DNA of 34,931 bases from Collinsella sp. (GCA_019413955.1 DXMX01000010.1:1-34931); one strand, 5' to 3'. Shown: positions 8,387 through 19,425, counted from the first letter of the stretch. Numbers and translations: made by a program. The notes: a model not told the origin generated them from the letters alone.

Positions 8387-9397
8387 CTAGGCGGTTTTGC
8401 CCTCGATAAGTTCGACGGGAAGCTTGATATTCGATTCGGGCTTTTCACCGTTAACAAGAGCGATGATGGATTGCGCCGCGAGCTCTCCGATGCGATCGAT
8501 ATCTTGACGTACGGTTGTTAAGTCAGGCATAAACGTCATAGTGCGGCGGGCGCCATCCGCGCCCACGACCTTAATATCATCCGGAGCGCTCAAGCCGCGC
8601 TGCTTCATAACGTTGAGGCAGATGGCCGCCATCGTGTCGTCTCCCGCAAAGATGCCGTCAATATCGGGGTTCTCATCGAGGATCTTCGCAACGACCGCAC
8701 TCTTTTCGTCGTCGGACTTAACGAACTCGACCTCGCGGACAAGCGCGGGCAAACCGGCCTGCTCCACAACATCGTAGTAGGCATCGGTACGCTTATTGGC
8801 AGGCATACGCATGCGGCTATTGTTGCGCAGGCACAAGATACGCGAACACCCGTCATCGATCAGGCGACGCGTGGCAAGTTCGTCGATGCTATAGCTGTCG
8901 CTCGCAATCTGAACAGAGGCCTCGCCAAGGTCGCAGTCGATACCAACCAGGCTCAAGCCCATCTCGGCATACGCCTCGGCACCGATATTGAGGGAGTTGA
9001 CGATGACGCCGTCGACCATATTGCGGCGGAGCATGTCAATATAGGAACGCTCAAGATCGGGTCGATTGGCGCTGTTGCACAGCAACATCTTAAAGCCGTT
9101 TTCCGCTAACGTGCGCTCGACCGCCTGCACAACCTGAGCATGGAACGGGCTGCTCACAAAGGGAACGATCATACCGATAAGATTCAGGCGACCGTTGAGC
9201 ATGGCACGGGCGATATCGTTGGGCGTATAGTTGATGCGCTCCATCGCCGCATGGACTTTATCGCGGGTTTCCTGGCTAATGTAGCCGCGATTATTAAGCA
9301 CGCGAGATACCGTAGTAGGCGAAACCCCCGCCACCGCTGCAACTTCCTTGATGCCAGGCTTAGCAGAATCCTTAGAACGAGTGCCCTCGCGAGCCAT
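8387..9397 (-). CDS. scrR: LacI/GalR family regulator of the sucrose cluster
   Basis: This is a cytoplasmic DNA-binding protein of about 336 residues. An N-terminal LacI helix-turn-helix (IKEVAAVAGVSPTTVSRVL, with hinge region NDIARAMLNGR) is followed by a periplasmic-binding-protein-like sugar sensor. The ATG at 9397 has GGAGG at 5 nt; an upstream ATG at 9418 has none. It lies immediately upstream of the GH32/PTS genes on the same strand, and near-identical operators precede both it and those genes, so it probably represses the cluster and itself until a sugar or sugar phosphate binds. The effector is not deducible here. Confidence 0.9.
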   Translation of the reverse strand: MAREGTRSKDSAKPGIKEVAAVAGVSPTTVSRVLNNRGYISQETRDKVHAAMERINYTPNDIARAMLNGRLNLIGMIVPFVSSPFHAQVVQAVERTLAENGFKMLLCNSANRPDLERSYIDMLRRNMVDGVIVNSLNIGAEAYAEMGLSLVGIDCDLGEASVQIASDSYSIDELATRRLIDDGCSRILCLRNNSRMRMPANKRTDAYYDVVEQAGLPALVREVEFVKSDDEKSAVVAKILDENPDIDGIFAGDDTMAAICLNVMKQRGLSAPDDIKVVGADGARRTMTFMPDLTTVRQDIDRIGELAAQSIIALVNGEKPESNIKLPVELIEGKTA

Positions 9398-9417
9398 AGC
9401 ACCCTCCCCCATCAACA

Positions 9418-9434
9418 TGTCATACGTTTACATA
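9418..9434. promoter_or_regulatory. Autoregulatory LacI-type operator
   Basis: TGTCATACGTTTACATA matches the operators at 8252-8285 closely and sits about 20 bp before the start codon of the LacI gene, so it would block that gene's own transcription. A possible promoter on the minus strand (TTGTTG, 16 nt, TATGTA) lies just upstream. Confidence 0.55.
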
Positions 9435-9547
9435 CGAACAAAGCATACCCCAACAACAGCGGGAAGACGGTAACAGCACAAGTAAGTAAACGACTCATCC
9501 AAATAATTAGGAGAGTTCCGCCTAAAGGGTGACTACACAGGACCCCC

Positions 9548-9674
9548 GCCGGGGCTGTTTGGGCTACCTCCCAAAACATCCCGCAGGACGCAAAGAGGCT
9601 CGCCGCACGAAGTGCGCAGCGAGCCTCTTTGCATGTCCGAGGACGTTTTGGGAGGTAGCCCAAACAGCCCCGGC
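9548..9674 (-). repeat. Complete long palindromic 3' element (copy A)
   Basis: Outer arms of 30 bp (9548-9577 and 9645-9674) are perfectly complementary. Inside lie a 14-bp stem (9590-9603 with 9619-9632) and a small CGCAC-GAA-GTGCG tip. Between outer arms and inner stem are unpaired spacers ending in CCGCAGGAC and CCGAGGAC. It begins 23 nt after the stop codon of the PFL radical-subunit gene, so it probably forms the 3' end of the pfl transcript. There is no T-run after the outer arm. Confidence 0.8.
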
Positions 9675-9697
9675 GATCCTGCGGGAGTTGAGCCCCT

Positions 9698-9949
9698 TTA
9701 GAACTTGTCGTGGAAGGTACGCGCAATGACCTCGTCCTGCTGCTCCTTGGTGAGCGTGTGGAAGTTCACGGCATAGCCGGAAACGCGGATGGTCAGCTGC
9801 GGGTACTTCTCGGGGTGAGCCTGAGCGTCGAGCAGCGTCTCACGGTTGAAGACGTTGATGTTCAGGTGGTGGCCACCCTTCTCGGCGTAAGCGTCGAGCA
9901 TGTGGACCAGGTTATCGGCCTGAGTCTCGGAAACTTCAGAAACCTTCAT
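9698..9949 (-). CDS. Separate glycyl-radical subunit of pyruvate formate-lyase
   Basis: This 83-residue protein corresponds to the C-terminal domain of PFL, including the radical-bearing Gly58 in RVSGYAV, preceded by HPEKYPQLTI and followed by a TF..F-type C-terminus. It resembles the stand-alone GrcA/YfiD cofactor, but here the main PFL gene just upstream lacks this domain. The two products must therefore combine to give a working enzyme. The ATG at 9949 has AAGGAG at 7 nt; the frame upstream of it has no ribosome binding site. The gap after pflB contains a GCGCCGG/CCGGCGC hairpin. PflA (1655-2473) would be the activator. Confidence 0.88.
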   Translation of the reverse strand: MKVSEVSETQADNLVHMLDAYAEKGGHHLNINVFNRETLLDAQAHPEKYPQLTIRVSGYAVNFHTLTKEQQDEVIARTFHDKF

Positions 9950-9971
9950 AATGTGTCTCCTTCGATTGATA

Positions 9972-9991
9972 GGCGCCGGCCGAAACCGGCG
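9972..9991 (-). other. Hairpin between PFL catalytic and radical subunit genes
   Basis: GCGCCGG and CCGGCGC pair around a 6-nt loop, just upstream of the radical-subunit ribosome binding site. No U-tract follows. It may protect or process the mRNA and allow more radical subunit than catalytic subunit to be made. Confidence 0.45.
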
Positions 9992-10034
9992 CACTAATCA
10001 GTAATCGTTATTGTTAGTATAGCACTAACAATAG

Positions 10035-12086
<2,052 letters not shown>

Positions 12087-12316
12087 TGTGTAACCACGCT
12101 CCTAGTTACGTGTAATGCGGCGCTCTCTCACACCGCTGCTTATTGAATTCTTGAATTATCGGCTTGCACTACCGGCTTCTTCCGTTCTTCACCACACGTT
12201 GGTACAGGGAAAAACGTTTGTCCACCTTGGAACTGCAACCCAAAACCCAAGATTTCACCCGTTTGAGAAGGATAACATAGCCACCCCCTTCATCAGGGCT
12301 GTTATATGTTTCTTTT

Positions 12317-12343
12317 TTTATACCATTAGGGCGTTTTTAACAA
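12317..12343 (-). promoter_or_regulatory. Candidate pflB promoter
   Basis: On the minus strand TTGTTA, 15 nt and TATAAA form a plausible but short-spaced promoter, leaving a 5' UTR of over 200 nt. That length would leave room for leader-level control, but no known riboswitch is recognisable. Confidence 0.35.
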
Positions 12344-12484
12344 ATCCGCAGGAAATGCGAGCGCGAACAACTACCGTTCACCGATTTGTTTGATATTTCC
12401 ACTTGCCTTTATACGTCCATCACTCTAGCTGTTATGCCAGCTTTAGCAGGGTAAAGTGTCCCAGAAACCCTTCAGAAACTGAAA

Positions 12485-12514
12485 GGCGGCCACGGGATTT
12501 CCCCCGCGGCCGCC
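12485..12514 (-). terminator. Terminator of the KDG permease gene
   Basis: The minus-strand transcript forms GGCGGCC-G-CGGG / CCCG-T-GGCCGCC with a short loop, followed by TTTCAGTTT. It lies about 40 bp after the permease stop codon. Confidence 0.7.
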
Positions 12515-12556
12515 CTGTGACGTGGCTAGTTTTTTAGCTTTGATTGCCGTCTGACA

Positions 12557-13576
12557 TTAGGCTGCTGCGGTGGCCTTGTCGGTCGTTGCCTTGCTATCGC
12601 CGTTGCCCTGGCCCTCAAAATGCTTGTGGCACCAGCTGGTGACCAGCGGGGTCAAAATAGCCGTCACGATTGCGCAGGCAGCAACCTGTGCCGTAGCCGT
12701 CGCGAGCACGGCGCCGCCGTACATGGCCCCGTTGACGCTTGCCATGGCAGCAGGCGTGGCCACATTGGCTCCGGCGCAGCTCGAAATGGCCGCACCTGCG
12801 ACACCCGTACCGCCCGTGAGCTTATCGACCGCGATGACGGGAATTGCAAAGACCACCGAGCAGATTACGCCGAGTAGAATACCGGGAAGACCGCCATTAA
12901 TGAGCTGGCCAAAGGTCATGGTCGAGCCCATGGCAAAGAAGACGAGCACGATGATGGCGGAAAGTGCCGGTGCCATCATCTTCTTAAAGCTGGGGAACAG
13001 GTTGCCCAGGATAATGCCGACGACAATCGGCAGGATGGCGCCCACGAGCGACCAGCCAATCGGAGCCTGACCGGCGGCGCCGAGCACGATCATCGTGACC
13101 GGAGGGCCGACAACGAGCGTGGTGATTGCGACGGCGCCACGCTCGGCCTCGTTGCCCATGGTGCCCATCAGTCCAGCGTACATAGCGTTGTTGGCACCCG
13201 TGCAAGCGGCCAGCATCACCATGGCTGAGATGCCAAACAGGTTGTCGTTGAACACATAAAGGATGAGCAGCGACACGGCAACGACCACGATCTGCTTGAC
13301 GGCGATGATGATGGCGCCGCGGGCAGCGGCGGCAGGAGCGCTCTTAAACGAAATCGTCGTGCCGACGATGAGCAAAAATGCGCCCACGAGCGGACCTGCA
13401 CCCTGCTGGGTCATGCCAAGCGTAAAGCTGCCGAGCGTTTTGAACAGGTCGGGGAATAGCGTGTTGAGCAGGCAGCCCAGCAAAAGCGGCACCAAAATAT
13501 TGGCACCCGGGATGGAGGACATCTTAAAGAACGGCTCCTTTGCCGCCGGCGCCTCCACCGCAGTCGATTCACTCAT
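12557..13576 (-). CDS. kdgT: 2-keto-3-deoxygluconate permease family transporter
   Basis: This hydrophobic membrane protein of about 339 residues has around ten predicted spans and belongs to the KdgT family, which co-transports 2-keto-3-deoxygluconate with protons. It carries glycine- and alanine-rich helices such as MLAACTGANNAMYAGLMG and ISSCAGANVATPAAMA, which are conserved in the family. The ATG at 13576 has AAAGGAG at 7 nt. The SDR gene lies 108 bp upstream on the same strand, suggesting one operon for uptake and oxidation or reduction of a keto-sugar acid from pectin or hexuronates. No KDG kinase or aldolase is in the window, so the pathway must be completed elsewhere. Confidence 0.85.
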   Translation of the reverse strand: MSESTAVEAPAAKEPFFKMSSIPGANILVPLLLGCLLNTLFPDLFKTLGSFTLGMTQQGAGPLVGAFLLIVGTTISFKSAPAAAARGAIIIAVKQIVVVAVSLLILYVFNDNLFGISAMVMLAACTGANNAMYAGLMGTMGNEAERGAVAITTLVVGPPVTMIVLGAAGQAPIGWSLVGAILPIVVGIILGNLFPSFKKMMAPALSAIIVLVFFAMGSTMTFGQLINGGLPGILLGVICSVVFAIPVIAVDKLTGGTGVAGAAISSCAGANVATPAAMASVNGAMYGGAVLATATAQVAACAIVTAILTPLVTSWCHKHFEGQGNGDSKATTDKATAAA

Positions 13577-13684
13577 ATATATCTCCTTTGGATGCATGCG
13601 AATCGAAGCCGCACGCGCCTATGTCAGAAAGAAGGCGACAACCCCGAGTCGCCAGGGTCGCCGCCAAACGATCACCGCGGGGTA

Positions 13685-14434
13685 TTACCCGTCCAGGACG
13701 ATGCCGCCGTCGCAGTCACCGATCTCGCCGTTCACGAAGCTGGCAAGGTCGGAAGCGAAGAACAGCACCATCTGCGCAGGCTCGCTGGCCTGGGCGGCGC
13801 GGCCCAGAGGAATACCGTTAATGATGCGCTGAGAGTTCTCGTCAGAAAGGATCGAGGTCATATCGGTCAACGTGAGCGACGGGCACACGGCGTTGCAGCG
13901 GATGCCAAACTTGCCGCCTTCCTTGGCGACTGCCTTGGTTAGACCGTTAACACCTGCTTTGGAGCTGGCGTAGGCAGCGGTGCCGAGCAGGCCGCCGCCG
14001 ATCTTGCCCGCAACGGAACTCACGTTGACGATAGTGCCGGCATGGGCCGCCTTAAAGTGCGGATACACAGCGTTCATCATAGTGAAGGTACCGTTGAGGT
14101 TGATGTCGATGGTGCGACGCCACTCGGTGTCATCGATCTCGTCGAACTTCTTGGTGCTGATGACGCCAGCGCAGTTGATCAGGATGTTGGTTTGCGGCAG
14201 GTCCGTAAAAATCTGCTCGACGGTCTCGCGCGCCTTGGGCGCATCGGCAACATCGAGCTGGTAGAACTTGTTGCCCTCGCCAAGCTCGGCCACAGCAGCC
14301 TCGCCCTTGGCAGCGTTCCTTGCGATGAGCGCGACGTGTCCGCCGCCCGCAACGATGCCCTTGGCAATCTCGAGGCCAATGCCCTGAGTGCCGCCGGTAA
14401 CGATCGCGGTTTTGCCCGTGAAGTCAAATGCCAT
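13685..14434 (-). CDS. SDR family oxidoreductase (KduD- or FabG-like)
   Basis: This is a 249-residue classical short-chain dehydrogenase/reductase, NAD(P)-dependent and cytoplasmic. The Rossmann motif TGGTQGIG lies near residue 14, NCAG near 86, and the catalytic Ser, Tyr and Lys in NVSSVAG and YASSKAG are present. The ATG at 14434 gives the family start MAFDFTGKTAIVTGG and has GGGGGA upstream; a longer frame to 14551 has no support. Its pairing with a keto-deoxygluconate permease suggests 2-deoxy-D-gluconate or 5-keto sugar acid dehydrogenase activity (KduD-like), but SDR substrates cannot be read from sequence and a FabG-like role remains possible. Confidence 0.85.
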   Translation of the reverse strand: MAFDFTGKTAIVTGGTQGIGLEIAKGIVAGGGHVALIARNAAKGEAAVAELGEGNKFYQLDVADAPKARETVEQIFTDLPQTNILINCAGVISTKKFDEIDDTEWRRTIDINLNGTFTMMNAVYPHFKAAHAGTIVNVSSVAGKIGGGLLGTAAYASSKAGVNGLTKAVAKEGGKFGIRCNAVCPSLTLTDMTSILSDENSQRIINGIPLGRAAQASEPAQMVLFFASDLASFVNGEIGDCDGGIVLDG

Positions 14435-14495
14435 GACTCCATCCCCCTTTATGTAAGGTGTCTCCTTGCGGGAAGTTGGAGCATCGCACGTGGCG

Positions 14496-14573
14496 ATTAT
14501 ATGAGTCCCAGTCGTCATGGTGGTGACAACCCCTCGCCTAACCGCGTGCATAATTGTTCTTTGAAACGCTTCA
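14496..14573 (-). promoter_or_regulatory. Candidate promoter and operator for the SDR-kdgT pair
   Basis: A consensus TATAAT (minus strand, 14496-14501) lies about 60 nt before the SDR start but has no -35 box at normal spacing, which hints at activator dependence. The near-palindrome TGAAACGCTTCA at 14562-14573 looks like a LacI- or KdgR-type site. Confidence 0.35.
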
Positions 14574-14626
14574 GCAATTGAATTATTTTAAATTTTTATG
14601 CACTCTTTATATTTCCTAGCGGCCAA

Positions 14627-14657
14627 GTAGATTTTTGGGACATGCCTAGAAATCTAC
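14627..14657. promoter_or_regulatory. Inverted repeat upstream of marR, probable operator
   Basis: GTAGATTT (14627-14634) and AAATCTAC (14650-14657) are perfect inverted arms with a 15-nt spacer, about 70 bp before the MarR start. MarR proteins bind palindromes near their own promoters, so this is a likely autoregulatory site for the marR-ABC operon. Confidence 0.5.
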
Positions 14658-14724
14658 CGAATGGGATGGTTGAGCTGGGGTATCATCTTTTACCGGAAAT
14701 AGTTTCTAGTGTTAGGGGTTTTCG

Positions 14725-15174
14725 GTGGAAGATACCGATTTCCGTGAGCTTGGGCGTCAGCTCCTTACCGAGTTCGGCAGCATGCATCAGCGCATTTCGC
14801 GCTTTGCGGACAAAGCCCTCGGCGGCGAGATGGCCGTCATGCGCGCCCTCATACTCGCCGGCGGTTCGCTCACGCCGAGCGAACTCGCTGATCGCGCCTG
14901 GGTCTCGAGTGCCCGCATCGCCAATATCCTACGCGCTCTCGAAGCCAAGGGCTGGGTCGAGCGCGAGCACTCAAAGACCGACCGTCGTCGCGTACACGTC
15001 ACGGTGACCGACAAAGGATTCCAGGATCTCGAAATCAAGCGTCGGGAATTCGAGGACCGCACCGCAGCCTTCCTCGAGCAGTTCGGCGAAGCAGATACCC
15101 AAGAGATGGTGCGCCTTCTAAGACGTGCCAACGAAATTATCGATCGCAACCAAGAAAGGAGAGATGCCGAGTGA
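14725..15174 (+). CDS. MarR family transcriptional regulator
   Basis: This 149-residue winged-helix protein of the MarR family probably acts as a dimeric repressor released by a small ligand. The HTH covers SLTPSELADRAWVSSARIANILRAL and the wing contains SKTDRRRVHVTVTDKG. The start is a GTG with AGGGG at 7 nt. Its stop codon overlaps the GTG start of the first ABC gene (GTGA), so it is translationally coupled with the exporter it presumably controls. A perfect 8+8 inverted repeat lies just upstream. Confidence 0.9.
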   Translation: MEDTDFRELGRQLLTEFGSMHQRISRFADKALGGEMAVMRALILAGGSLTPSELADRAWVSSARIANILRALEAKGWVEREHSKTDRRRVHVTVTDKGFQDLEIKRREFEDRTAAFLEQFGEADTQEMVRLLRRANEIIDRNQERRDAE

Positions 15175-17537
15175 GGATTCTCAAGCTCTTTAAAAAGCAT
15201 ATCCTGGCACTGTTCGCAGCTATCGTACTTATCGTAATCAGTTGCAACGCCGATCTGGCACTGCCTACCTACATGAGCGATATCGTCGACGTGGGCGTGC
15301 AGCAAGGCGGCATCGCCTCGCCCGTGCCCGACACCATTCGCGCCGAATCGCTCGACGATCTCGAACTCTTTATGAGCGCCAAGGACGCCAAAGCTGTGGA
15401 GGCTGCATTTGGCAAGGCGGACAAGAACGGCATCCGCACGTACAAGGGCACCGAGGACGAGCGCGCCGACGACAGCAAGATTGCCGACATCATGAGCCTG
15501 CCCGAGACTGTCGTCCTTTCGCTCAACCAGGGCATTGACGCCAACTCCATGGGCGACATGATGGGCTCGTCCAGCGAGAAAGACAACAACGCTGTCCAAG
15601 CCATGCCCACGCCCGAGCAGATGGCAGCAATGACGCCCGAGCAGCTCGCCGAGATGCGGCAAAAGGCCGGAGCGGCGCAGAATATGCAAAAGCAGATCGA
15701 CGCCGACGGCGGCAAGATCACCATGAAGAGCCTGCGCCTGGGTGTCGAGGGCGGTCTGGTAGACCAAAGCAAGCTCGTCGAGGGCGCCAACGAAATGGCG
15801 GACAAAATGGGCTCCATGTCGGGATCCATCGTCACCCAGCGCGCCGTGGCCTACGTGCAAGAAGAGTACAAAGCGCAGGGCATCGACCCCGCCGACGTGC
15901 AGAACGCCTACCTGGGCCGCATGGCGACCACGATGTTTGGACTGTGCCTTGTGTCACTCGTCGCCACCATCCTGACCGGTGCCGTGGCTTCGCGCACCGC
16001 CTGCTCCATCGCCCGCGACCTGCGCCGCGAGACCTTCAACAAGGTTATGCACTTCTCGCCGGCCGAGGTGGGCAAGTTTAGCCAAGCCTCGCTCATCACC
16101 CGCTGCACCAACGACATTCAGCAGATCCAGATGGCCGCAACCCTGTTCATCCGCATGTGTCTGATGGCCCCCGTCATGGGCATCGTCGCCGTCATGCGCG
16201 TCCTGGCCAACCATACCGGCCTGGAGTGGACCATCGCCGTTGCCATCATCGCGGTCTCGGCCGTCGTCGGCGTGCTCATGGGCCTCACCATGCCCAAGTT
16301 CAAAAAGATGCAAAGTTACGTGGACCGTGTGAACCTTACCGCCCGCGAGCTACTCGACGGCCTTATGCCCATCCGCTCGTTCAACCGCGAGGAGCATGAG
16401 CTCGAGCGTTTTGACAAGGCGTCGCTCGATCTGATGACCACGCAGCTCTACACCAACCGAGCCATGAGCTTTATGATGCCGCTCATGATGCTCGTCATGA
16501 ACTGCATCACCGTGCTTATCGTCTGGTTTGGCGCGCAGGGCGTGTCCGACGGCGTGATGCAGGTCGGCAACATGATGGCGTTCATCTCCTACACCATGCA
16601 GATCGTTATGGCGTTTATGATCCTCACCATGGTTTCGGTCATCCTGCCCCGTGCCGAGGTCGCGGCCGAGCGCGTGGAAGAGGTCATCACCTGCCCCACG
16701 AGCATCAACGACCCCGCCTCGCCCAAACTGCCCGCGGCCAACGCGCCGCGCGGTGAGCTCACCTTCCGCGACGTGAGCTTCCAGTATCCCGATGCCCGCG
16801 CCGATGTCATCAGCGGCGTGAACTTCACCACGCATGCCGGTCAGATGCTCGGCATCATTGGCTCCACGGGCTCGGGCAAGTCTACGCTCGTACAGCTGAT
16901 TCCGCGCTTATACGACGTCACGGGCGGCAGCATTTCGCTCGACGGCGTCGACGTGCGTGACATGACCCTCTCTGAGCTGCGCCGCCGTATCGGTTATATT
17001 CCGCAGCAGGGTCGCCTGTTCTCGGGCACCGTCGAGAGCAACCTTAAGTTTGCCGGCGACATGGTAAGCGATGATGACATGCGCCAAGCCGCGCGCATCG
17101 CCCAGGCCGAGGACTTTATCGCCGAGCGCGAGGGCGGTTACGACTCCCCCATCAGCCAGGGTGGCTCCAATGTTTCGGGCGGTCAGCGCCAGCGTCTGGC
17201 CATCGCCCGCGCCCTGGCCAAAAAGCCCGAGGTCGTGGTGTTCGACGACTCGTTTAGCGCGCTTGACTACAAGACCGACGCGCGCCTGCGCGAAGAGCTG
17301 GCCAAAAACGTCACCGACGCCGCGCTCGTGGTCGTGGCACAACGCATCGCGACCATCATGCACGCCGACCAGATCATCGTACTCGACGACGGTCACGTAG
17401 TGGGCACCGGCACGCACGAGGAGCTACTGCGCAGTTGCCCGGCGTACCTGGAAATCGCACAGTCGCAGCTTTCCGCCGAGGAGCTGGGGCTTACCCAAGA
17501 AGAAATTGCAGCCGTTATGGAAGGAGGCGAGCGCTAA
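15171..17537 (+). CDS. ABC exporter half-transporter with degenerate ATP site and long TM1-TM2 insertion
   Basis: This 788-residue type IV exporter half has six predicted membrane spans and a C-terminal ATPase. Walker A GSTGSGKST is at 564-572 and the signature VSGGQ at 668-672. The catalytic Glu after Walker B is Asp693 (VVVFDDS) and the switch His is Gln724 (AQR), so its own ATP site is degenerate. Between span 1 (about 11-35) and span 2 (about 250-272) lie about 200 hydrophilic, acidic residues that would face outside; ordinary half-exporters of this class have only a short loop there. The GTG start overlaps the marR stop, and its end overlaps the next gene by one base (TAATG). The partner is clearly the next product. 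Confidence 0.92.
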   Translation: MRILKLFKKHILALFAAIVLIVISCNADLALPTYMSDIVDVGVQQGGIASPVPDTIRAESLDDLELFMSAKDAKAVEAAFGKADKNGIRTYKGTEDERADDSKIADIMSLPETVVLSLNQGIDANSMGDMMGSSSEKDNNAVQAMPTPEQMAAMTPEQLAEMRQKAGAAQNMQKQIDADGGKITMKSLRLGVEGGLVDQSKLVEGANEMADKMGSMSGSIVTQRAVAYVQEEYKAQGIDPADVQNAYLGRMATTMFGLCLVSLVATILTGAVASRTACSIARDLRRETFNKVMHFSPAEVGKFSQASLITRCTNDIQQIQMAATLFIRMCLMAPVMGIVAVMRVLANHTGLEWTIAVAIIAVSAVVGVLMGLTMPKFKKMQSYVDRVNLTARELLDGLMPIRSFNREEHELERFDKASLDLMTTQLYTNRAMSFMMPLMMLVMNCITVLIVWFGAQGVSDGVMQVGNMMAFISYTMQIVMAFMILTMVSVILPRAEVAAERVEEVITCPTSINDPASPKLPAANAPRGELTFRDVSFQYPDARADVISGVNFTTHAGQMLGIIGSTGSGKSTLVQLIPRLYDVTGGSISLDGVDVRDMTLSELRRRIGYIPQQGRLFSGTVESNLKFAGDMVSDDDMRQAARIAQAEDFIAEREGGYDSPISQGGSNVSGGQRQRLAIARALAKKPEVVVFDDSFSALDYKTDARLREELAKNVTDAALVVVAQRIATIMHADQIIVLDDGHVVGTGTHEELLRSCPAYLEIAQSQLSAEELGLTQEEIAAVMEGGER

Positions 17538-19393
17538 TGGCAGACGAGACCAAGACTCAAATTCCCAAGCCCACCCGTCAGCGTGGACCCATGGGCCGCA
17601 TGGGTGGCATGCGCCGTGGCGAAAAGGCCAAGGACTTTAAGGGCACCATGAGGCAGCTGCTCGGCTATATCGGCCAGCACAAGATTGCCGTGTTTGCCGC
17701 CGTCGCCTTTGCCGTGTGCTCGGTCATCTTTAACATTGTGGGGCCCAAGGTGCTCGGCCAGGTTACCACCAAACTGTTCGAGGGCCTGGTTGCCAAGGTC
17801 AACGGTACCGGCGACGTTGACTTTGACTGGATCGCCAAGACGCTCGGCTTTTTGCTCTGCCTGTATCTGGCGAGCTCTGTCTGCAGCCTGGTCCAGGGCT
17901 GGCTCATGACCGGTGTCACGCAAAAGATTTGCTACCGCATGCGCAAGGAGATTGCCGCCAAGATTGCCGTCGTGCCGATGAGCTACTTCAACGGTCACAG
18001 CAAGGGCGATGTGCTCAGCCGCATCACCAACGACGTCGATACGCTCGGCCAGTCGCTCAACCAGAGCGTGACGCAGCTTATTACGTCCGTCACGCAGATT
18101 ATCGGCGTGCTCGTCATGATGTTGTCGATCAGCCTGCCGCTCACCGGCGTCACCGTGCTCACGCTGCCGGCCGCCGCGATAATCCTGGTCGTGATGATTC
18201 ACTTCTCGCAGCCGTACTTCCGCGAGCAACAGCAGGTTCTGGGCGCCGTCAACGGCATTATCGAGGAGGACTTTGCCGGCCAGAACGTCATTCAGGTGTT
18301 CGACCGCGCCGAGGCCTCGATCGAGGAGTTCGACCGTCAAAACGACCGACTCTTTATTAGCGGCTGGCGTTCGCAGTTCCTGTCGGGCCTGATGATGCCG
18401 CTTATGAGCCTGGTGGGCAACATGGGCTATGTGGGCGTCGTCGTGGTGGGCGCACAGCTCGCGTTGACCGGCAATGCCACGCCCGGCGACATCCAGAGCT
18501 TTATCCAGTACGTTCGCAACTTTACGCAACCCGTACAGCAACTGGGCAACGTGAGCAATACGATGCAGTCGATGGCCGCTGCCACCGAGCGCGTCTTTGA
18601 GTTCCTGGCCGCGCCCGAGGAGGAGCAAAAGGCCGACGCGCAGATTCCCGAAAAGCGCCCCGGCCACGTGGAGTTCGACCATGTCAAGTTTGGCTACACG
18701 CCCGACAAGACCATCATCCACGACTTTAGCTGCGAGGCGCAGCCCGGCCAAACCATTGCCATCGTCGGCCCCACCGGCGCCGGCAAGACCACGCTCATTA
18801 AGCTGCTGCAGCGCTTTTACGACGTGGACGGCGGTTCGCTGCGCGTCGAAGGCGTCGACGTGCGCGACTGGGACCGCGCGGCGCTGCGCGGCGAGTTTGC
18901 CATGGTGCTGCAGGACACCTGGCTGTTTAACGGCACCATCCGCGAGAACATCCGCTACGGACGCCCCGATGCGACCGACGCCGAGGTCGAGGCCGCCGCA
19001 CGCGCCGCACGCTGCGACCACTTTATCCATACGCTCGCCGGTGGCTACGACTTTATGATCAACGAGGAGGGCACTAACCTGTCGCAGGGTCAGCGCCAGC
19101 TCGTGACCATCGCCCGTGCCATTTTGGCCGACCGCCCGGCGCTGATTCTAGACGAGGCGACTTCCAACGTGGACACCCGCACCGAGGAGCTCATTCAGCG
19201 CGCCATGGATGCGCTGATGCAAGGCCGTACAAGCTTTGTCATCGCGCACCGCCTGTCCACGATCCGTAACGCCGACGTGATCTTGGTGATCCGCGACGGC
19301 GACATCGTCGAGAAGGGCACACACGACGAACTGCTCGCCCAGGGCGGCTTCTACGCCGACCTGTACAACTCGCAGTTCGACGAAGCGGCGTAA
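17537..19393 (+). CDS. ABC exporter half-transporter with canonical ATPase residues
   Basis: This 618-residue partner has six predicted spans and a C-terminal ATPase with Walker A GPTGAGKTT (411-419), catalytic Glu540 in LILDEAT and switch His571. Its signature LSQGQ (515-519) deviates from LSGGQ. Combined with the degenerate partner this gives one consensus and one degenerate ATP site, as in heterodimeric multidrug exporters such as TM287/288 and BmrCD. AGGAGG lies 10 nt before the ATG; the longer frame upstream overlaps the preceding gene and is not used. The first 35 residues are basic and Gly/Met/Arg-rich. Substrate unknown; drugs, bile-derived compounds or peptides are possible. Confidence 0.93.
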   Translation: MADETKTQIPKPTRQRGPMGRMGGMRRGEKAKDFKGTMRQLLGYIGQHKIAVFAAVAFAVCSVIFNIVGPKVLGQVTTKLFEGLVAKVNGTGDVDFDWIAKTLGFLLCLYLASSVCSLVQGWLMTGVTQKICYRMRKEIAAKIAVVPMSYFNGHSKGDVLSRITNDVDTLGQSLNQSVTQLITSVTQIIGVLVMMLSISLPLTGVTVLTLPAAAIILVVMIHFSQPYFREQQQVLGAVNGIIEEDFAGQNVIQVFDRAEASIEEFDRQNDRLFISGWRSQFLSGLMMPLMSLVGNMGYVGVVVVGAQLALTGNATPGDIQSFIQYVRNFTQPVQQLGNVSNTMQSMAAATERVFEFLAAPEEEQKADAQIPEKRPGHVEFDHVKFGYTPDKTIIHDFSCEAQPGQTIAIVGPTGAGKTTLIKLLQRFYDVDGGSLRVEGVDVRDWDRAALRGEFAMVLQDTWLFNGTIRENIRYGRPDATDAEVEAAARAARCDHFIHTLAGGYDFMINEEGTNLSQGQRQLVTIARAILADRPALILDEATSNVDTRTEELIQRAMDALMQGRTSFVIAHRLSTIRNADVILVIRDGDIVEKGTHDELLAQGGFYADLYNSQFDEAA

Positions 19394-19425
19394 ATTCTGC
19401 CGCAGGGAACGAATAACGCCCTAGA

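Larger units (their letters stand above)
12087..12556. other. Intergenic region upstream of pflB
   Basis: No gene is supported here. It holds a candidate pflB promoter (12317-12343), a sequence GGGAAAAACGTTTGTCC near 12207-12223 that weakly resembles the LacI-type operators of the sucrose cluster or a catabolite-response site, and the terminator of the permease gene at 12485-12514. The middle part is AT-rich. I see no clear FNR or Rex site. Confidence 0.6.

Noticed and set aside
9548..9674. Insertion sequence
   Set aside because: The palindrome encodes no transposase and its arms are not shared with the related copy B, so it does not behave like an IS or a simple MITE.
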